Shown here: piece after piece, positions 33,939 to 43,455 of the stretch
Layout of the letters: the number at the start of each line of letters is the position of its first letter
Numbering within the stretch: the first letter of the stretch is position 1
Source of the DNA: Saltatorellus ferox
GTDB lineage: Bacteria; Planctomycetota; UBA1135; GCA-002686595
Length of the DNA stretch: 64,000 bases
NCBI GenBank assembly: GCA_007751475.1
Contig: CP036434.1
Coordinates: forward strand, 6,577,524 to 6,641,523
Direction: 5' to 3'
Notes under the pieces: generated by a model
Databases searched by the model: none
What the model was told of the DNA's origin: nothing
What the model saw: the letters and a program-made list of their open reading frames with translations, nothing else
Program-made: the position numbers and the translations under genes

Positions 33939-35684
33939 ATGCCGACCCAGCCCCAGCGACTCCTTCAACTGGCCACCGAACTCCAGCGGCTCGAGCCATG
34001 GTCCCAGGTGGGCGAAAGCTCCGTCTTCCTCGTGAAGGTCCCGGGGCATGCTCGCCCATTCGCGGTGACCGTCTTCGGCGACACGGTCGACGTGAAGGGG
34101 ATCGAGGTTTCCCTGGAGCCGCAGGGGTTCCGTCGCCTCGCGAAACTCCACGATCCCGAAGCCTCCGACGATGAGATCGAGTCGTTCCGGCCGGGAAGCG
34201 CGCTGAGCCTCGTTTTCCTGCCGCCAGGGCAGATCCAGCCGGAATTCCGCAAGGTCTGGAAGGCGGCCGCGTTCCGCCCGAGCGGGGGACGACCCGCACC
34301 GCAGTTCGCCGCGACCGATGCCGGCGGTGAGATCCGCCCGATCAAACGCAGCGAGGGCACGATCCTCGGCTACTGCGCACACGCGGTCGTCGAGGCGCTC
34401 TCCTCCGGCAGGCTCTTCCCGCCGAACCTGGCCGACGGGGACGAAGCGGCCCTTCTCCTGATCGTCCCGGGCGACGATCCCGAGGCCTTCGAAGATCCAG
34501 AGCTTCCCGAAGTGGAAGTGGACGTCGTCGACTGGCCGGACGCGAACGGCGATCTGCCAGCCCCCTACGCCGTCGCGCGCGACGTCATCGCGGCTGCGGA
34601 GGCGCTTCCGCGGGAGAAGAGCCTCCTCGCCATCAGCAGCTTCCGCTCGGAGGGCCGGGACGAGCCGAAGGTGGCTGCTGACGCACACGTCCTGCTTCTT
34701 CACGATCCGAAGGGCCAGCGCCTCGTCGCTTCCGAGATCGAGGACGACGACGACGAGGGGCAGCCACTGGAAGCCGTTCTGCTTCGACTCTTCGAAGCAC
34801 ATGGACACATCCCGGAGGGCCTCATGATGGAGAGCGCCCGCCTCGCGCTCGTCGCCTTCCCGCTCTGCCGCGCGCTCGGGATTCACCCACACCTCGGTGA
34901 CTTCGCTGGCTCTCTGGCGCACCAGGTCGATGACGAAACGCGGGACCACGGAGGCACGCCGCGCGCCCGACTCGCCAACACGCTCCGTGCACTCGATGCG
35001 ATCGGAGGCGAGAACATGCCGATGAACTTCCCGTCGCAGCTGATGAGCGAAGACGACTGGGAAGCGGCCTTTCGCTATACGGGTGCGAACCTCGTGATCG
35101 ATGCCGAGCAGACGGGCGCCTTGACGGAGGCGACGGAGCGCTACTGGGGCGGCGCGCGGGGCCAAGCCCGGGTTCTCGAGCTGATGGCCTCGATGGGCGC
35201 CATGCAGGCGTTCCTCGGCTACGCGCTCGAAGATCACGTCTTCACGGGCAACGGACGCACGGTGCTGGACGACTACCTCGAGGAAGCGCGCCGGTCCGGG
35301 AAACTCGGTGAGGCGGAAATCTCCGCGCTGGAATGCAGAAGAAACGCCGTCGTCTCGCTGTTCGAACTCTCCGGCGATGGCCACACAGCGACCGACCTCC
35401 TCGACGGAAGGAATTTTCCCGTCGAGATCGATCTCGACGATGCGGGTCGGTTCAGCGGCCACTCCCTGTTGATGCGACACTACGAGCTCGGAGACTACCA
35501 TGCGTTCTCCATGGCCGGATTTCCCTCGATCGCCGAAAGACGCGAGGACCAGCGGTCACGGATCGCCAAGGCGCTGGGCGCAAGTCCTTCCCATGAACTC
35601 CTGCGATCCAAAGGCGCCGCGCTCGGTGCCATCTGGCTACAGTCCGTGCCGCAACTGGAGGCGGCCCTCCAACGAATCAAATGA
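33939..35684 (+). CDS. Uncharacterised cytosolic protein
   Basis: 581 residues from ATG 33939 ('MPTQPQRLLQLATELQRLEP'), preferred over an upstream Met at 33873 because the extra residues are basic and unrelated. No signal or membrane segment. The N-terminal 'ATELQRLEPWSQVGESSVFL' and 'FAVTVFGDTVDVKGIEVSLE' recall DUF6930/DUF7309-type proteins; this is only a resemblance. The middle has an acidic 'EIEDDDDEGQ' run, then helical 'GLMMESARLALVAFPLCRAL'. Role unknown. Confidence 0.75.
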   Translation: MPTQPQRLLQLATELQRLEPWSQVGESSVFLVKVPGHARPFAVTVFGDTVDVKGIEVSLEPQGFRRLAKLHDPEASDDEIESFRPGSALSLVFLPPGQIQPEFRKVWKAAAFRPSGGRPAPQFAATDAGGEIRPIKRSEGTILGYCAHAVVEALSSGRLFPPNLADGDEAALLLIVPGDDPEAFEDPELPEVEVDVVDWPDANGDLPAPYAVARDVIAAAEALPREKSLLAISSFRSEGRDEPKVAADAHVLLLHDPKGQRLVASEIEDDDDEGQPLEAVLLRLFEAHGHIPEGLMMESARLALVAFPLCRALGIHPHLGDFAGSLAHQVDDETRDHGGTPRARLANTLRALDAIGGENMPMNFPSQLMSEDDWEAAFRYTGANLVIDAEQTGALTEATERYWGGARGQARVLELMASMGAMQAFLGYALEDHVFTGNGRTVLDDYLEEARRSGKLGEAEISALECRRNAVVSLFELSGDGHTATDLLDGRNFPVEIDLDDAGRFSGHSLLMRHYELGDYHAFSMAGFPSIAERREDQRSRIAKALGASPSHELLRSKGAALGAIWLQSVPQLEAALQRIK

Positions 35685-35754
35685 GGCTCGATAGTAGGTC
35701 GGATTCGTGCCCCTCCCTCGCCCCACGCCCACCTTGTCGTATCCGTCACGACCC

Positions 35755-37137
35755 ATGAACGCGGAACAGGTCACGAAGCCTTCCTTGAAACAGCTGGCCG
35801 GATGGCCGCTGCTCATCCTCCTCATGGGCCTGATGCTCGCGGTGGGCGTGGGAACGATCCTGCGCGCCCAGGCCACTCTCCGCGACCTCAGTACCGTGAT
35901 TTCCGACACCTACGTGACGGAGCTGAAGTTCGAGCGCGCGGTAGGGTTCGGCGGACTCATCCACGACTTCAAGAACGCCGTACTCAGGCCTTCCGAGCCG
36001 GGTTACCTGGAAGCAGCTTCGAAGGATGCTCAGCTCGCCCTCGACCGTGCCCTCGAGCTGGAGGAAAAGAGCCAGGCGCTGGGATTGGGGGCCGGGTGGA
36101 AGCACACCCGTGCGATGGTGGAAGCCTATACAGAACGCCTGGACGAGGTGAGGGAACTCGCGCGGCAAGGGCTGACCGCCGAGGCCATCGACCAACGTGT
36201 GCGCTTCGATGACTCTGCTGCGCTCGAGGAGCTGAAGGCCTCACGTGAGACGCTCACGGAAGCAGTCCACCAGCGGATGGTCGCTGCAAGCCGGACGACC
36301 CTGAGCACAGCCTCCCTGCTGGGACTCAGCCTGCTCGCGTTCCTCGCGATCGGAACGGCCAACTCCATGGCGCGGAGAAACAACGCCGAGCTCGAGGCCT
36401 CCCACGAGGCGCTACTCAAGAGTCATGAGGCCAAGTCCCGCGCGAACGCCGCGCTGCAGCAGTTCGCCGGTATCGCGTCCCACGACCTGGCCAAGCCGAT
36501 CCGGCACGTGCAGTTCTTCTGCGAGCTCATCGCGGATGAACCGGGCAACGAGGTTCACACGATGGAGCAGGTGGCCCTGATCGAAAAGGAGACCGCCAGC
36601 ATGAACCATCTGATTCGCCGTCTCCTGGAATTCACCAGAGATGGGTTCCAGGTCGTGCGGGCGGAGGTGCTGGACGCGAAAGTGGTCGTGGCGCAGGTCC
36701 TCGGCTCCATGGCGCAGGAGATCTCCGAAGCAGAGGCGACGATCACGGTCGACGAGCTGAGCGCTTGCTACGCGGACCGCGAGCTCCTGAAGCGTGTGTT
36801 CACGAATCTCATCGATAACTCGCTGAAGTACAGGCACGCCGGCAGCTCTCCTGAGATTCGAATCTCCTCCAGCTCGACCGATGCCTGGACGGAGTTCTCC
36901 ATCACGGACAACGGAATCGGGGTGGAAGCAGCGTATGCCGCGCAGATCTTCGAGCCGATGCAAAGACTGCATGGCCCCCAGAGCGAATACGCCGGATTTG
37001 GACTCGGCCTCGCACTTGTCAGGGCCATCGTCGATGGCCACGGGGGGTCGGTTCAAGTGGACACCAGCTATGAGAGCGGGTGCCGGTTCGTCGTTCGCCT
37101 ACCCTCCGCGAAGCAGGCGGCGCGGCTCCCGTCCTGA
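35755..37137 (+). CDS. Membrane sensor histidine kinase
   Basis: 460 residues from ATG 35755. Transmembrane helices at about residues 15-37 and 180-200 enclose a helical periplasmic sensor. A coiled linker leads to the dimerisation box 'FAGIASHDLAKPIRHVQFF', with His243 the phosphorylation site. ATP-binding motifs follow: N box 'FTNLIDNSLKYR', G1 'ITDNGIGVEA', G2 'YAGFGLGLALVRAIVDGHGG'. The response regulator at 37172 is convergent and adjacent and is the likely partner. Confidence 0.92.
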   Translation: MNAEQVTKPSLKQLAGWPLLILLMGLMLAVGVGTILRAQATLRDLSTVISDTYVTELKFERAVGFGGLIHDFKNAVLRPSEPGYLEAASKDAQLALDRALELEEKSQALGLGAGWKHTRAMVEAYTERLDEVRELARQGLTAEAIDQRVRFDDSAALEELKASRETLTEAVHQRMVAASRTTLSTASLLGLSLLAFLAIGTANSMARRNNAELEASHEALLKSHEAKSRANAALQQFAGIASHDLAKPIRHVQFFCELIADEPGNEVHTMEQVALIEKETASMNHLIRRLLEFTRDGFQVVRAEVLDAKVVVAQVLGSMAQEISEAEATITVDELSACYADRELLKRVFTNLIDNSLKYRHAGSSPEIRISSSSTDAWTEFSITDNGIGVEAAYAAQIFEPMQRLHGPQSEYAGFGLGLALVRAIVDGHGGSVQVDTSYESGCRFVVRLPSAKQAARLPS

Positions 37138-37171
37138 AGGCTGAAGGTGGTGACAGCCCGGCTCGGCGTCG

Positions 37172-37630
37172 CTACTGAATGGCACGAGGCATCGGAAACA
37201 GGACGGCGTCCGCGTACTCGCGGAGCAGCTGTCCCACCTTGGCTCCGGCCTTGGGATTGGCCGTCTTCGGCAAGTAACCGGCCACGTGGGATCGGTACGC
37301 GTTCTCGACGTCTTTCGGATCGATCGACGTCGTCAAGATGAAGACGATGGTCGATTCGAGCGCCTTGTCAGCGCGGACAGCGCTGAGGAACTCATGCCCG
37401 TTCAGGAGCGGCATGTTGATGTCGAGGAGAACCATCAGCGGCCCGGCTCGATCGGACACGAGCTGACGCAGCTGAGCGAGTCCATCCGCCCCGTTGACGG
37501 CGCGCTGGACGGTGATCGGAATCTCCCCCGGGACCTTCCGAAACATCCGCGTCACTGCCATCGCATCGATGTCGTCATCTTCCACGAGCAGTACGGTCAA
37601 AGGCTGACTCGAAGTCGTTGTGGCTGTCAT
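37172..37630 (-). CDS. Single-domain response regulator
   Basis: 152 residues from ATG 37630. Receiver fold with acidic pocket 'LVEDDDID' (15-22), phospho-acceptor Asp70 in 'MVLLDINMPLLNG', Thr100/101, and Lys122 in 'GYLPKTA'. No output domain, similar to Rcp1-type regulators that pair with phytochrome-like or 'SHDL'-type histidine kinases such as the neighbour at 35755. Confidence 0.92.
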   Translation of the reverse strand: MTATTTSSQPLTVLLVEDDDIDAMAVTRMFRKVPGEIPITVQRAVNGADGLAQLRQLVSDRAGPLMVLLDINMPLLNGHEFLSAVRADKALESTIVFILTTSIDPKDVENAYRSHVAGYLPKTANPKAGAKVGQLLREYADAVLFPMPRAIQ

Positions 37631-38192
37631 GGCGCGATGTAAGGAGCAAGGGAAAGAGCAGGCAGGATGTGATCGACGCGACCCCCCCCTGCTCGCTGGA
37701 GCGAACACCCGAGAGTTTACCAGCGACCTACTCCCTGACTGAGATTCGGATGAAATTCGAGGCAGGGCTCGCTTTTGCTCTCTGGCGCGAGATTCGCCGC
37801 TTCGTTGCGTCACTGCCCAGGTCTTCCTCGATTGGCCACGTCGAGCGCGGCGGTCCCGTCTCCCCAACTATCTCCCATGATCACCCCCGTGGCCCTCGCG
37901 ATCGCGCTATGAACCCTTCTCGGGCCAGGTCGTCCGCCGCTGGCCCAACGCGAGGAACTCGCATTTCTCGCCGCGGGCGCGGATGTCACATGGGAAGCGC
38001 CGTCTGCCAGCTGGCCAGTCGATGACGAACGGTCAGGGGTGCTGCGATACGGCCCGGCCGGTGAGCGCTTCCAGGGACCGCTCACCGGAGCCCTGATCGG
38101 CGCCCTGATCGGCGCCCGCCTCGAAGTGCCGGACCAGCAGCACCTCGTCACGTCGCGAGCCGAGCGTATCGTTGACGCCTGGTCCGGATCAT
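37631..38192. other. Intergenic region
   Basis: About 560 bp upstream of the response regulator and downstream of the Tat-exported protein gene. No confident gene. A short direct repeat 'gccctgatcggc' occurs near 38090-38115 in a weak open frame judged not supported. Confidence 0.35.
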
Positions 38193-38882
38193 TCAGAGCG
38201 CAAGACGCGCGAAGTAGAGCCTTTCCGGGTCGACCCGACCGTGGCCGGCCTTCGCATCGGCGAAGTATTCGACCGCGTGGCCGATACCGTCCGTGGAACC
38301 CTGGGAACTCAGGTAGGAAAAACCGATGCGCTCACCGGCCACTTCTACCCAGCCAAGAAAGAGAACGCTGTGCCCCGACGGCCTGTCCTTCTTGCGCCAG
38401 AGCTGAGCGAAGTCCCCCGCCATCGCTTCATCGGCCTTCACCTCCTCGCCGACTCCCAGCTGCTGGACCGCGAGCGCGCACTGCTTCAGGGCCTCCTCCT
38501 CCACGCCCGTCGCACCGAACCAGACCTTCTGGAAGCGGCGCAGATCCGCTGCGCTCTTCTTCTTGAGCGCACCGGCGTCGGTCAGCGCCTTCATCGCCAC
38601 GGCGAACGTCCAGCCGCAGCAGTACGTCCCCTTCGCGGAGCCCTGGAGGATCGTTTCACCCTCATGCTCCACGGGAGCGGGGCACCCGGACGAGGACCAG
38701 CTCTTGTCGTAGCCTCCTCCGCGCCCAAAGGACTCGGCCGCGGCGAGGATGGCCGCCGCGCGCTCGAGATCCTTCGCCTTCCCGGCACCGGAAGGCCCTT
38801 TGACCCACGGGCTCCCCGTGGCGCGATGTAACGTGAGCGCGCCGACAAGGCCCGAGGCTCTCAGCATGTTCCTGCGGTTCAT
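38193..38882 (-). CDS. Tat-exported NlpC/P60-like cysteine amidase candidate
   Basis: About 229 residues from ATG 38882; a Met three codons earlier is also possible. The N-terminus 'MNRRNMLRASGLVGAL' is a twin-arginine signal. The body has 'GTYCCGWTFAVAMKAL', a Cys at the start of a helix as in papain-fold amidases, and later 'GDFAQLWRKKDRPSGHSVLF', placing a His in the position expected for NlpC/P60/CHAP. The family call is moderate; substrate may be peptidoglycan. Confidence 0.72.
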   Translation of the reverse strand: MNRRNMLRASGLVGALTLHRATGSPWVKGPSGAGKAKDLERAAAILAAAESFGRGGGYDKSWSSSGCPAPVEHEGETILQGSAKGTYCCGWTFAVAMKALTDAGALKKKSAADLRRFQKVWFGATGVEEEALKQCALAVQQLGVGEEVKADEAMAGDFAQLWRKKDRPSGHSVLFLGWVEVAGERIGFSYLSSQGSTDGIGHAVEYFADAKAGHGRVDPERLYFARLAL

Positions 38883-38939
38883 GGACCCCATCGTACGTCG
38901 ACTCCTTCGTTCCGGGGATTCGCCGGCGGCGCGGCCTGA

Positions 38940-40331
38940 TCAGCGCAGTTCGCGCCGAAGGAGCCCGCGCTCGACCCGCGAGTCCCGACCGTTGATCTCG
39001 GCAAGTTGAAACAGATCCATCGCGCGCTCGAGATTGCGCTCGACGCCGCGTCCATCGCGGACCAGCTCGGCCAGATGGAAGAGCACGTCGCCGTCCTCTT
39101 CGTGGGCCACGCAGGTCTCGAGGATCTGCACCGCGCGCGCGGGATCCCGGGGGATATCCTGTGCGCCCTCGAGCCAGCGCTCGGCCAGCCAGAGCGCCGC
39201 GTGGGCATTGCCCTTCTCGGCCGCGGCCACGAGCAGCTCGACCCCACGTTGCGCATCGCGCGGCACCTCATCGCCGCCGAGCGTCGCAAAGCCGACGTTC
39301 GCCACGGCGTAGGGATCACCGAGTTCCATCGCGCGCTGGTACAGGCTCAACGCGTGAGCGCGGTCCAGTTCAACGAACTTGCCGTACCAGGCGAGCACGC
39401 CGAGGTAGGTGAGCGCTGGCGCGTAGCCGCGATCGGCCGCGCTCTGCATCCAGGTGAGGCCCGCTTCGACATCTTGATCGAGTCCAGGCCCGTCGATCAG
39501 TCGATCGGCCAGATCGTGGGCGACCTCGGGGTCGTCCTCCGCCAGCTCTTCGAGCAGCCCCCGTGCACGAACGGGATCGGGTTCACAGCCGGTGCCGTCG
39601 ACGAGCGCGAACGCCAGCCAGACCCGCGAGCCCGCGTGACCCATCTCTGCCGCCTCCTCGCGAAGCGCGTAGGCGCGCTCGGAGTCCACCTTGACACCCT
39701 CGCCGTTCTGGTAGCAGATCGCGAGATTCGCGATCGCCGTGGCGTCCCCGTGCTCGGCGCCGCGGCGATACCAGTACAGCATCTTCTTGAGGTCGCGCTC
39801 GACGCCCTCACCGAAGCGATGCCGATACCCGAGCGTGACCATGGCGGCGCCGTCGCCGGCTTCGGCGGCGATGCGAGCCCATTTCAAGGACTCGGCCTCG
39901 TCCCTGAACTCGTCCTCGTAGAGCTCCGAGAGGATGCCCGCGCAGGCGGCATCCTCATGGCGGTCCCAGCCCTCGCGGAGGAGTCGGACCGCGCGCTCGA
40001 TGTCCCGGTGGGCCTCGGCTCTCTCGTCGCAGAGCACCTGCGCGAGATCCGCATGCACGTCATCGGCGCCGCGTCCGAGCGCCTTCTCGTACCACTCGAT
40101 CGCCAGCCCCAGATCCTCGGGGCAGCCCAGACCACCGTGGTAGCAGCGCCCGAGGGCGCCCATCGCTTCCACGTGCCCGACTTCGGCAGCCTTGGAAAGC
40201 CACCGGAAGGCGGTGGCCGGGCTCTCGGGCACGCCCGTTCCCTCCGAGTAACGGAGTGCCAGGTCGAACTGGGCCTCGGGGTCGCCGTCGCGCGCGCGCG
40301 TGCGCAGGATTTCGACGTCGATGTGGGTCAT
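38940..40331 (-). CDS. Sel1-like repeat (TPR-type) protein
   Basis: 463 residues made of about 11 Sel1-like repeats of ~36 residues: for example 'GDPEAQFDLALRYSEGTGVP', 'GHVEAMGALGRCYHGGLGCP', 'GDATAIANLAICYQNGEGVK'. No signal peptide. Sel1 repeats form an alpha solenoid for protein-protein contacts. Confidence 0.92.
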   Translation of the reverse strand: MTHIDVEILRTRARDGDPEAQFDLALRYSEGTGVPESPATAFRWLSKAAEVGHVEAMGALGRCYHGGLGCPEDLGLAIEWYEKALGRGADDVHADLAQVLCDERAEAHRDIERAVRLLREGWDRHEDAACAGILSELYEDEFRDEAESLKWARIAAEAGDGAAMVTLGYRHRFGEGVERDLKKMLYWYRRGAEHGDATAIANLAICYQNGEGVKVDSERAYALREEAAEMGHAGSRVWLAFALVDGTGCEPDPVRARGLLEELAEDDPEVAHDLADRLIDGPGLDQDVEAGLTWMQSAADRGYAPALTYLGVLAWYGKFVELDRAHALSLYQRAMELGDPYAVANVGFATLGGDEVPRDAQRGVELLVAAAEKGNAHAALWLAERWLEGAQDIPRDPARAVQILETCVAHEEDGDVLFHLAELVRDGRGVERNLERAMDLFQLAEINGRDSRVERGLLRRELR

Positions 40332-40491
40332 GATGAAGCGTGTTCCCGCCCGTCCGAGAAACGTGGCGCCGGCTGAGGCCGGTTCGCGCGCACGTTTCTG
40401 CTGGTGAGCGCCGATATCCTAGTGGGCATCCCCAGGGATCCCAGCCTCTGCTGCAACGAACTCCTCGTCGGGGCCAAAAGTCGCTCCATTT

Positions 40492-40776
40492 ATGATGTCA
40501 GGACAGCCTCGGAATCGCGAAGGAGCCGCCCAGGGCGGGTCCAGAAAGAGCCCCACGGCGCTCTGCGTGGGCTGCTGTCATCTCTATTCGACCTGGAAGC
40601 CCGCGCGCCCAAGGGGCTGCCGGCTATTCGGCTTCGAGTCCCAGGGCTGGCCTTGCGATGCGGTGTACCGCTCCTCCGGAGCCATCTGTGAAGGAAAAGA
40701 AGACGTCCGACCCCGCAAGGAGAAAGGGCTGGACGCCCCCCCACCGGGACCGGGTTCAGGCAAGCTTTACGGCTGA
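40492..40776 (+). CDS. Small Cys-rich protein
   Basis: 94 residues. The core 'LCVGCCHLYSTWKPARPRGC' followed by 'RLFGFESQGWPCDAVYRSSG' and 'CEG' matches the pattern of a widespread ~60-residue family with C..C, 'P.GC...GFKS', 'SG..C'. The spaced cysteines suggest a metal site. Start is uncertain (ATG ATG at 40492/40495). Lies upstream of fbp on the same strand. Confidence 0.6.
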   Translation: MMSGQPRNREGAAQGGSRKSPTALCVGCCHLYSTWKPARPRGCRLFGFESQGWPCDAVYRSSGAICEGKEDVRPRKEKGLDAPPPGPGSGKLYG

Positions 40777-40842
40777 GAGACTGTCTTTTTCGAAGTCGAG
40801 GTCGTGGCCCCGCGGGGTCCTGGACCGCTAGGCTTGCGCAGC

Positions 40843-41844
40843 ATGACCACTGAAAAGCTCACCGCCGGGCACAACCTGACCTCGCTGCAGACGTTTCTTC
40901 TCAGCGAGGAGGCCAAGCACCCCCACGCGACCGGCGCCTACACGATGGTGCTCTCGGCGCTGTCGCTCGCCTCGAAGTTCATCGCTGCGCGGTGTCGCCG
41001 TGCGGGCCTGGAAGACGTGCTGGGCTCCATGAACTCCGAGAACGTCCAGGGCGAGAACCAGCAGAAGCTCGACGTCATCGCCAATGAAGCGCTGATCCGC
41101 GCGCTCGGCTCGCGCCCTGGCGTCGCGGTGATCGCGTCGGAGGAGGACGAGGAGCCCATCGTCCTCTCCCGCGACACGTCGGGCGATCGACCCTACGTCG
41201 TCCTCTTCGACCCGCTCGACGGTTCGTCGAACCTCGACGTCTGTGGCGGCATCGGCACGATCTTCAGCATCCTTCAGCACGACCGTCGCACCTCCCGCGT
41301 GGAGGACTCGGCGCTGCAGCCGGGTGTCCGCCAGGTCGGCGCCGGCTACGTGCTCTACGGACCGTCGACGGTCTTCGTGCTCACGACCGGGAAAGGAGTG
41401 CAGATGTTCGTGCTCGATCCCGCGATCGGTTCGTTCCTGCTCGTGAACGACGACGTGCGCATACCCGAGTCGAACAAGATGTACTCCATGAACTCCGCCA
41501 ACCTTGGCGAGTGTGACGAGGCCTACCGCGACTACGTGGACTGGGCCAACGGGGAGGGCTACTCCATGCGCTACGTCGGCACGATGGTCGCGGACGTCCA
41601 CCGGACGCTGATGAAGGGCGGCGTGTTCCTCTACCCGCCGACGAAGAAGTCGCCGAAGGGCAAGCTCCGTCTCATGTACGAGGCCAACCCGATGGCGATG
41701 CTCATCGAGCAGGCAGGAGGGAAGGCCTACTCCGGCACGCAGCGCACGATGGAGATCCAGCCCGATGCCGTGCACCAGCGCGTGCCGGTGATCCTCGGAA
41801 GCCCGAACGAAGTGGATCACGTGCTTCGCTTCGTGTCCAAGTAG
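40843..41844 (+). CDS. fbp: Fructose-1,6-bisphosphatase class I
   Basis: 333 residues from ATG 40843 ('MTTEKLTAGHNLTSLQTFLL'). Metal and substrate motifs: 'VIASEEDEEP', 'VLFDPLDGSSNLDV', 'RYVGTMVADVHRTLMKGGVF', 'KLRLMYEANPMAMLIEQAGG'. Hydrolyses fructose-1,6-bisphosphate to fructose-6-phosphate in gluconeogenesis. Length is standard. Confidence 0.96.
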   Translation: MTTEKLTAGHNLTSLQTFLLSEEAKHPHATGAYTMVLSALSLASKFIAARCRRAGLEDVLGSMNSENVQGENQQKLDVIANEALIRALGSRPGVAVIASEEDEEPIVLSRDTSGDRPYVVLFDPLDGSSNLDVCGGIGTIFSILQHDRRTSRVEDSALQPGVRQVGAGYVLYGPSTVFVLTTGKGVQMFVLDPAIGSFLLVNDDVRIPESNKMYSMNSANLGECDEAYRDYVDWANGEGYSMRYVGTMVADVHRTLMKGGVFLYPPTKKSPKGKLRLMYEANPMAMLIEQAGGKAYSGTQRTMEIQPDAVHQRVPVILGSPNEVDHVLRFVSK

Positions 41845-41851
41845 CGCAGCG

Positions 41852-42790
41852 CTACGCCGGACGGTCCGGCAGCTGGGCGAAACGCTGCGTCCCGGCGCGA
41901 TAGCCTAGCTGTTCGGTAAGAGCGTCGAGATCCGGGCGTTTGACGCCCTTCCATGCGAGATTCTCGGGCGACGTCGCGGTGAGCGGCGCCTCCAGGGAAC
42001 AGGTGGCGAGCTCCCTCGATAAGAACGCGAGGTCTCTATGCTCCTCCAGCTTCGCGCCCAGCGTCTTGGCTCCACGGAGGGGGACCTCCTTGACCCGTCC
42101 CAGGTCTTCGTAGATCGCCTCGAGGTTCTCGAAGTGCTCCAGCAGCGCGGTGGCCGTCTTGGGACCGACACCTCGCACACCGGGGATGTCGTCGACGCTG
42201 TCCCCCGCCAGACCGAGGAGATCGCGGATCTGATGCGGGTGCACGCCGAACTTCGCTCTCACTTCTGCGGGTCCAAGCCTGGCTCCCTTCGCAAAGTCGT
42301 AGAACGAAGTGCGGTCGTCGACGAGCTGCGTCAGGTCCTTGTCCGCGGTGACCACGGCGAAGGCCTCGAACGAATCGTCGAAGCGCGCCCGCGCCGTCGC
42401 CACGAGATCGTCCGCCTCGTAGCGACCATCGATGCAGGTGAAGCAGCCGAGCGCGTCGGCCAGCCGATAGCACGCTTCGAGCTGGGCGACGAGGGCCTCG
42501 TCCGGCAGCTCGCGGCTCGACTTGTAAGCGGGGAAGATGTCGTTGCGAAAACTCGTCGTGAGGCTTCCGTCGAACGCGACGAGCACGTGGGTCGGCGACT
42601 CGTCGGCCAGGAGCTTGCCCAGGAAGTCGGCGAAGCCGCGCGCGGCGTTCGCTGGCCGGCCGTCCCGGTCCTTCATCGAAGACGGCAACGAGTAGAACGC
42701 CCTGAAGATGTAGGGGCTCGCGTCGATGAGATAGAGCGGGCCTGCGTGCTTGGCGCGTGAGTCGCTCGGGCTGGCGTCTGGGTTCGGCAT
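41852..42790 (-). CDS. Stand-alone 5'-3' exonuclease (Pol I N-domain-like)
   Basis: 312 residues from ATG 42790. FEN-type motifs: 'YLIDASPYIFRAFYSLP', 'VLVAFDGSLTTSFRNDIFPAYK' region around 42600, 'IDGRYEADDLVATAR', 'VTADKDLTQLVDD', and the helix-hairpin-helix 'GDSVDDIPGVRGVGPKTA'. It lacks polymerase domains, so it resembles ExoIX/Xni-like flap nucleases used in RNA primer removal or repair. Converges on fbp. Confidence 0.92.
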   Translation of the reverse strand: MPNPDASPSDSRAKHAGPLYLIDASPYIFRAFYSLPSSMKDRDGRPANAARGFADFLGKLLADESPTHVLVAFDGSLTTSFRNDIFPAYKSSRELPDEALVAQLEACYRLADALGCFTCIDGRYEADDLVATARARFDDSFEAFAVVTADKDLTQLVDDRTSFYDFAKGARLGPAEVRAKFGVHPHQIRDLLGLAGDSVDDIPGVRGVGPKTATALLEHFENLEAIYEDLGRVKEVPLRGAKTLGAKLEEHRDLAFLSRELATCSLEAPLTATSPENLAWKGVKRPDLDALTEQLGYRAGTQRFAQLPDRPA

Positions 42791-42845
42791 CGTGGCCGTC
42801 CAGCTTAGCCTTCGCCTGCCCGGGCGTCGGGGCCAGGCGTCGGGT

Positions 42846-43196
42846 TCAGGCCGAGCGACGCCCGAGAGCGTCCCAGGTGTAGTTCTCGAGACGCTCGTGG
42901 ATGCCGGGCAAACTGGGATCCAGCTCGGCCGCGAGGGTGAGGTGCCGCACCGCGTCCGAGTACTGGGTCTGCGCATGCAGCACGACGGCAAGATGGTGGT
43001 GCGCCTGCGGCAGCATCGGCTCGACCCGCAGGACGGAGCGCAGCCGCTCCTCGGCGGCGACGTAGTTTCCGGCGAGGTGAAGATCGACTGCCCGGCGCAG
43101 GTCGGTCAAGAGGGCCCTGTACGAGTGGCGATGAGCGGCTCGGGCTGCAGACGTGCTGGGATCCTGCGACCGCTGCGGAGAAGGTGAAGAGGTCAT
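42846..43196 (-). CDS. Small TPR protein
   Basis: 116 residues. Two tetratricopeptide units: 'AVDLHLAGNYVAAEERLRSV' and 'LAVVLHAQTQYSDAVRHLTL' followed by 'AAELDPSLPG'. No signal. Probably a protein-interaction module; 55 bp upstream of the exonuclease gene on the same strand. Confidence 0.8.
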   Translation of the reverse strand: MTSSPSPQRSQDPSTSAARAAHRHSYRALLTDLRRAVDLHLAGNYVAAEERLRSVLRVEPMLPQAHHHLAVVLHAQTQYSDAVRHLTLAAELDPSLPGIHERLENYTWDALGRRSA

Positions 43197-43455
43197 GGTC
43201 GAACAGGGGCGATGGGGACGGGCGAACTCGGCAGTCCGACCGCCGATGATCCCGGGGAGGAATGCGGCCGCCGAACCTGTCCCGTATCGACATGCCTTTC
43301 AGGAAGCTTGAGGGCCCGATGGGGAGAACCCGAAGGGCCGCGGCGTTCCGCTTCTGCAAGCGTGGTGCTGAGCGCAGGCAAATGCCCTTGGGACTCCCGG
43401 GAAGCGATATCCTCTGGGGCGATTCACCCGTTCCGCTCTCATCGCTGATGACTTC

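Noticed and set aside
37880..38230. Plus-strand frame containing 'GALIGALIGA', reminiscent of ADP-ribosylglycohydrolase starts
   Set aside because: It has an upstream in-frame stop, runs antisense into the Tat-exported protein gene, and lacks the later family motifs.
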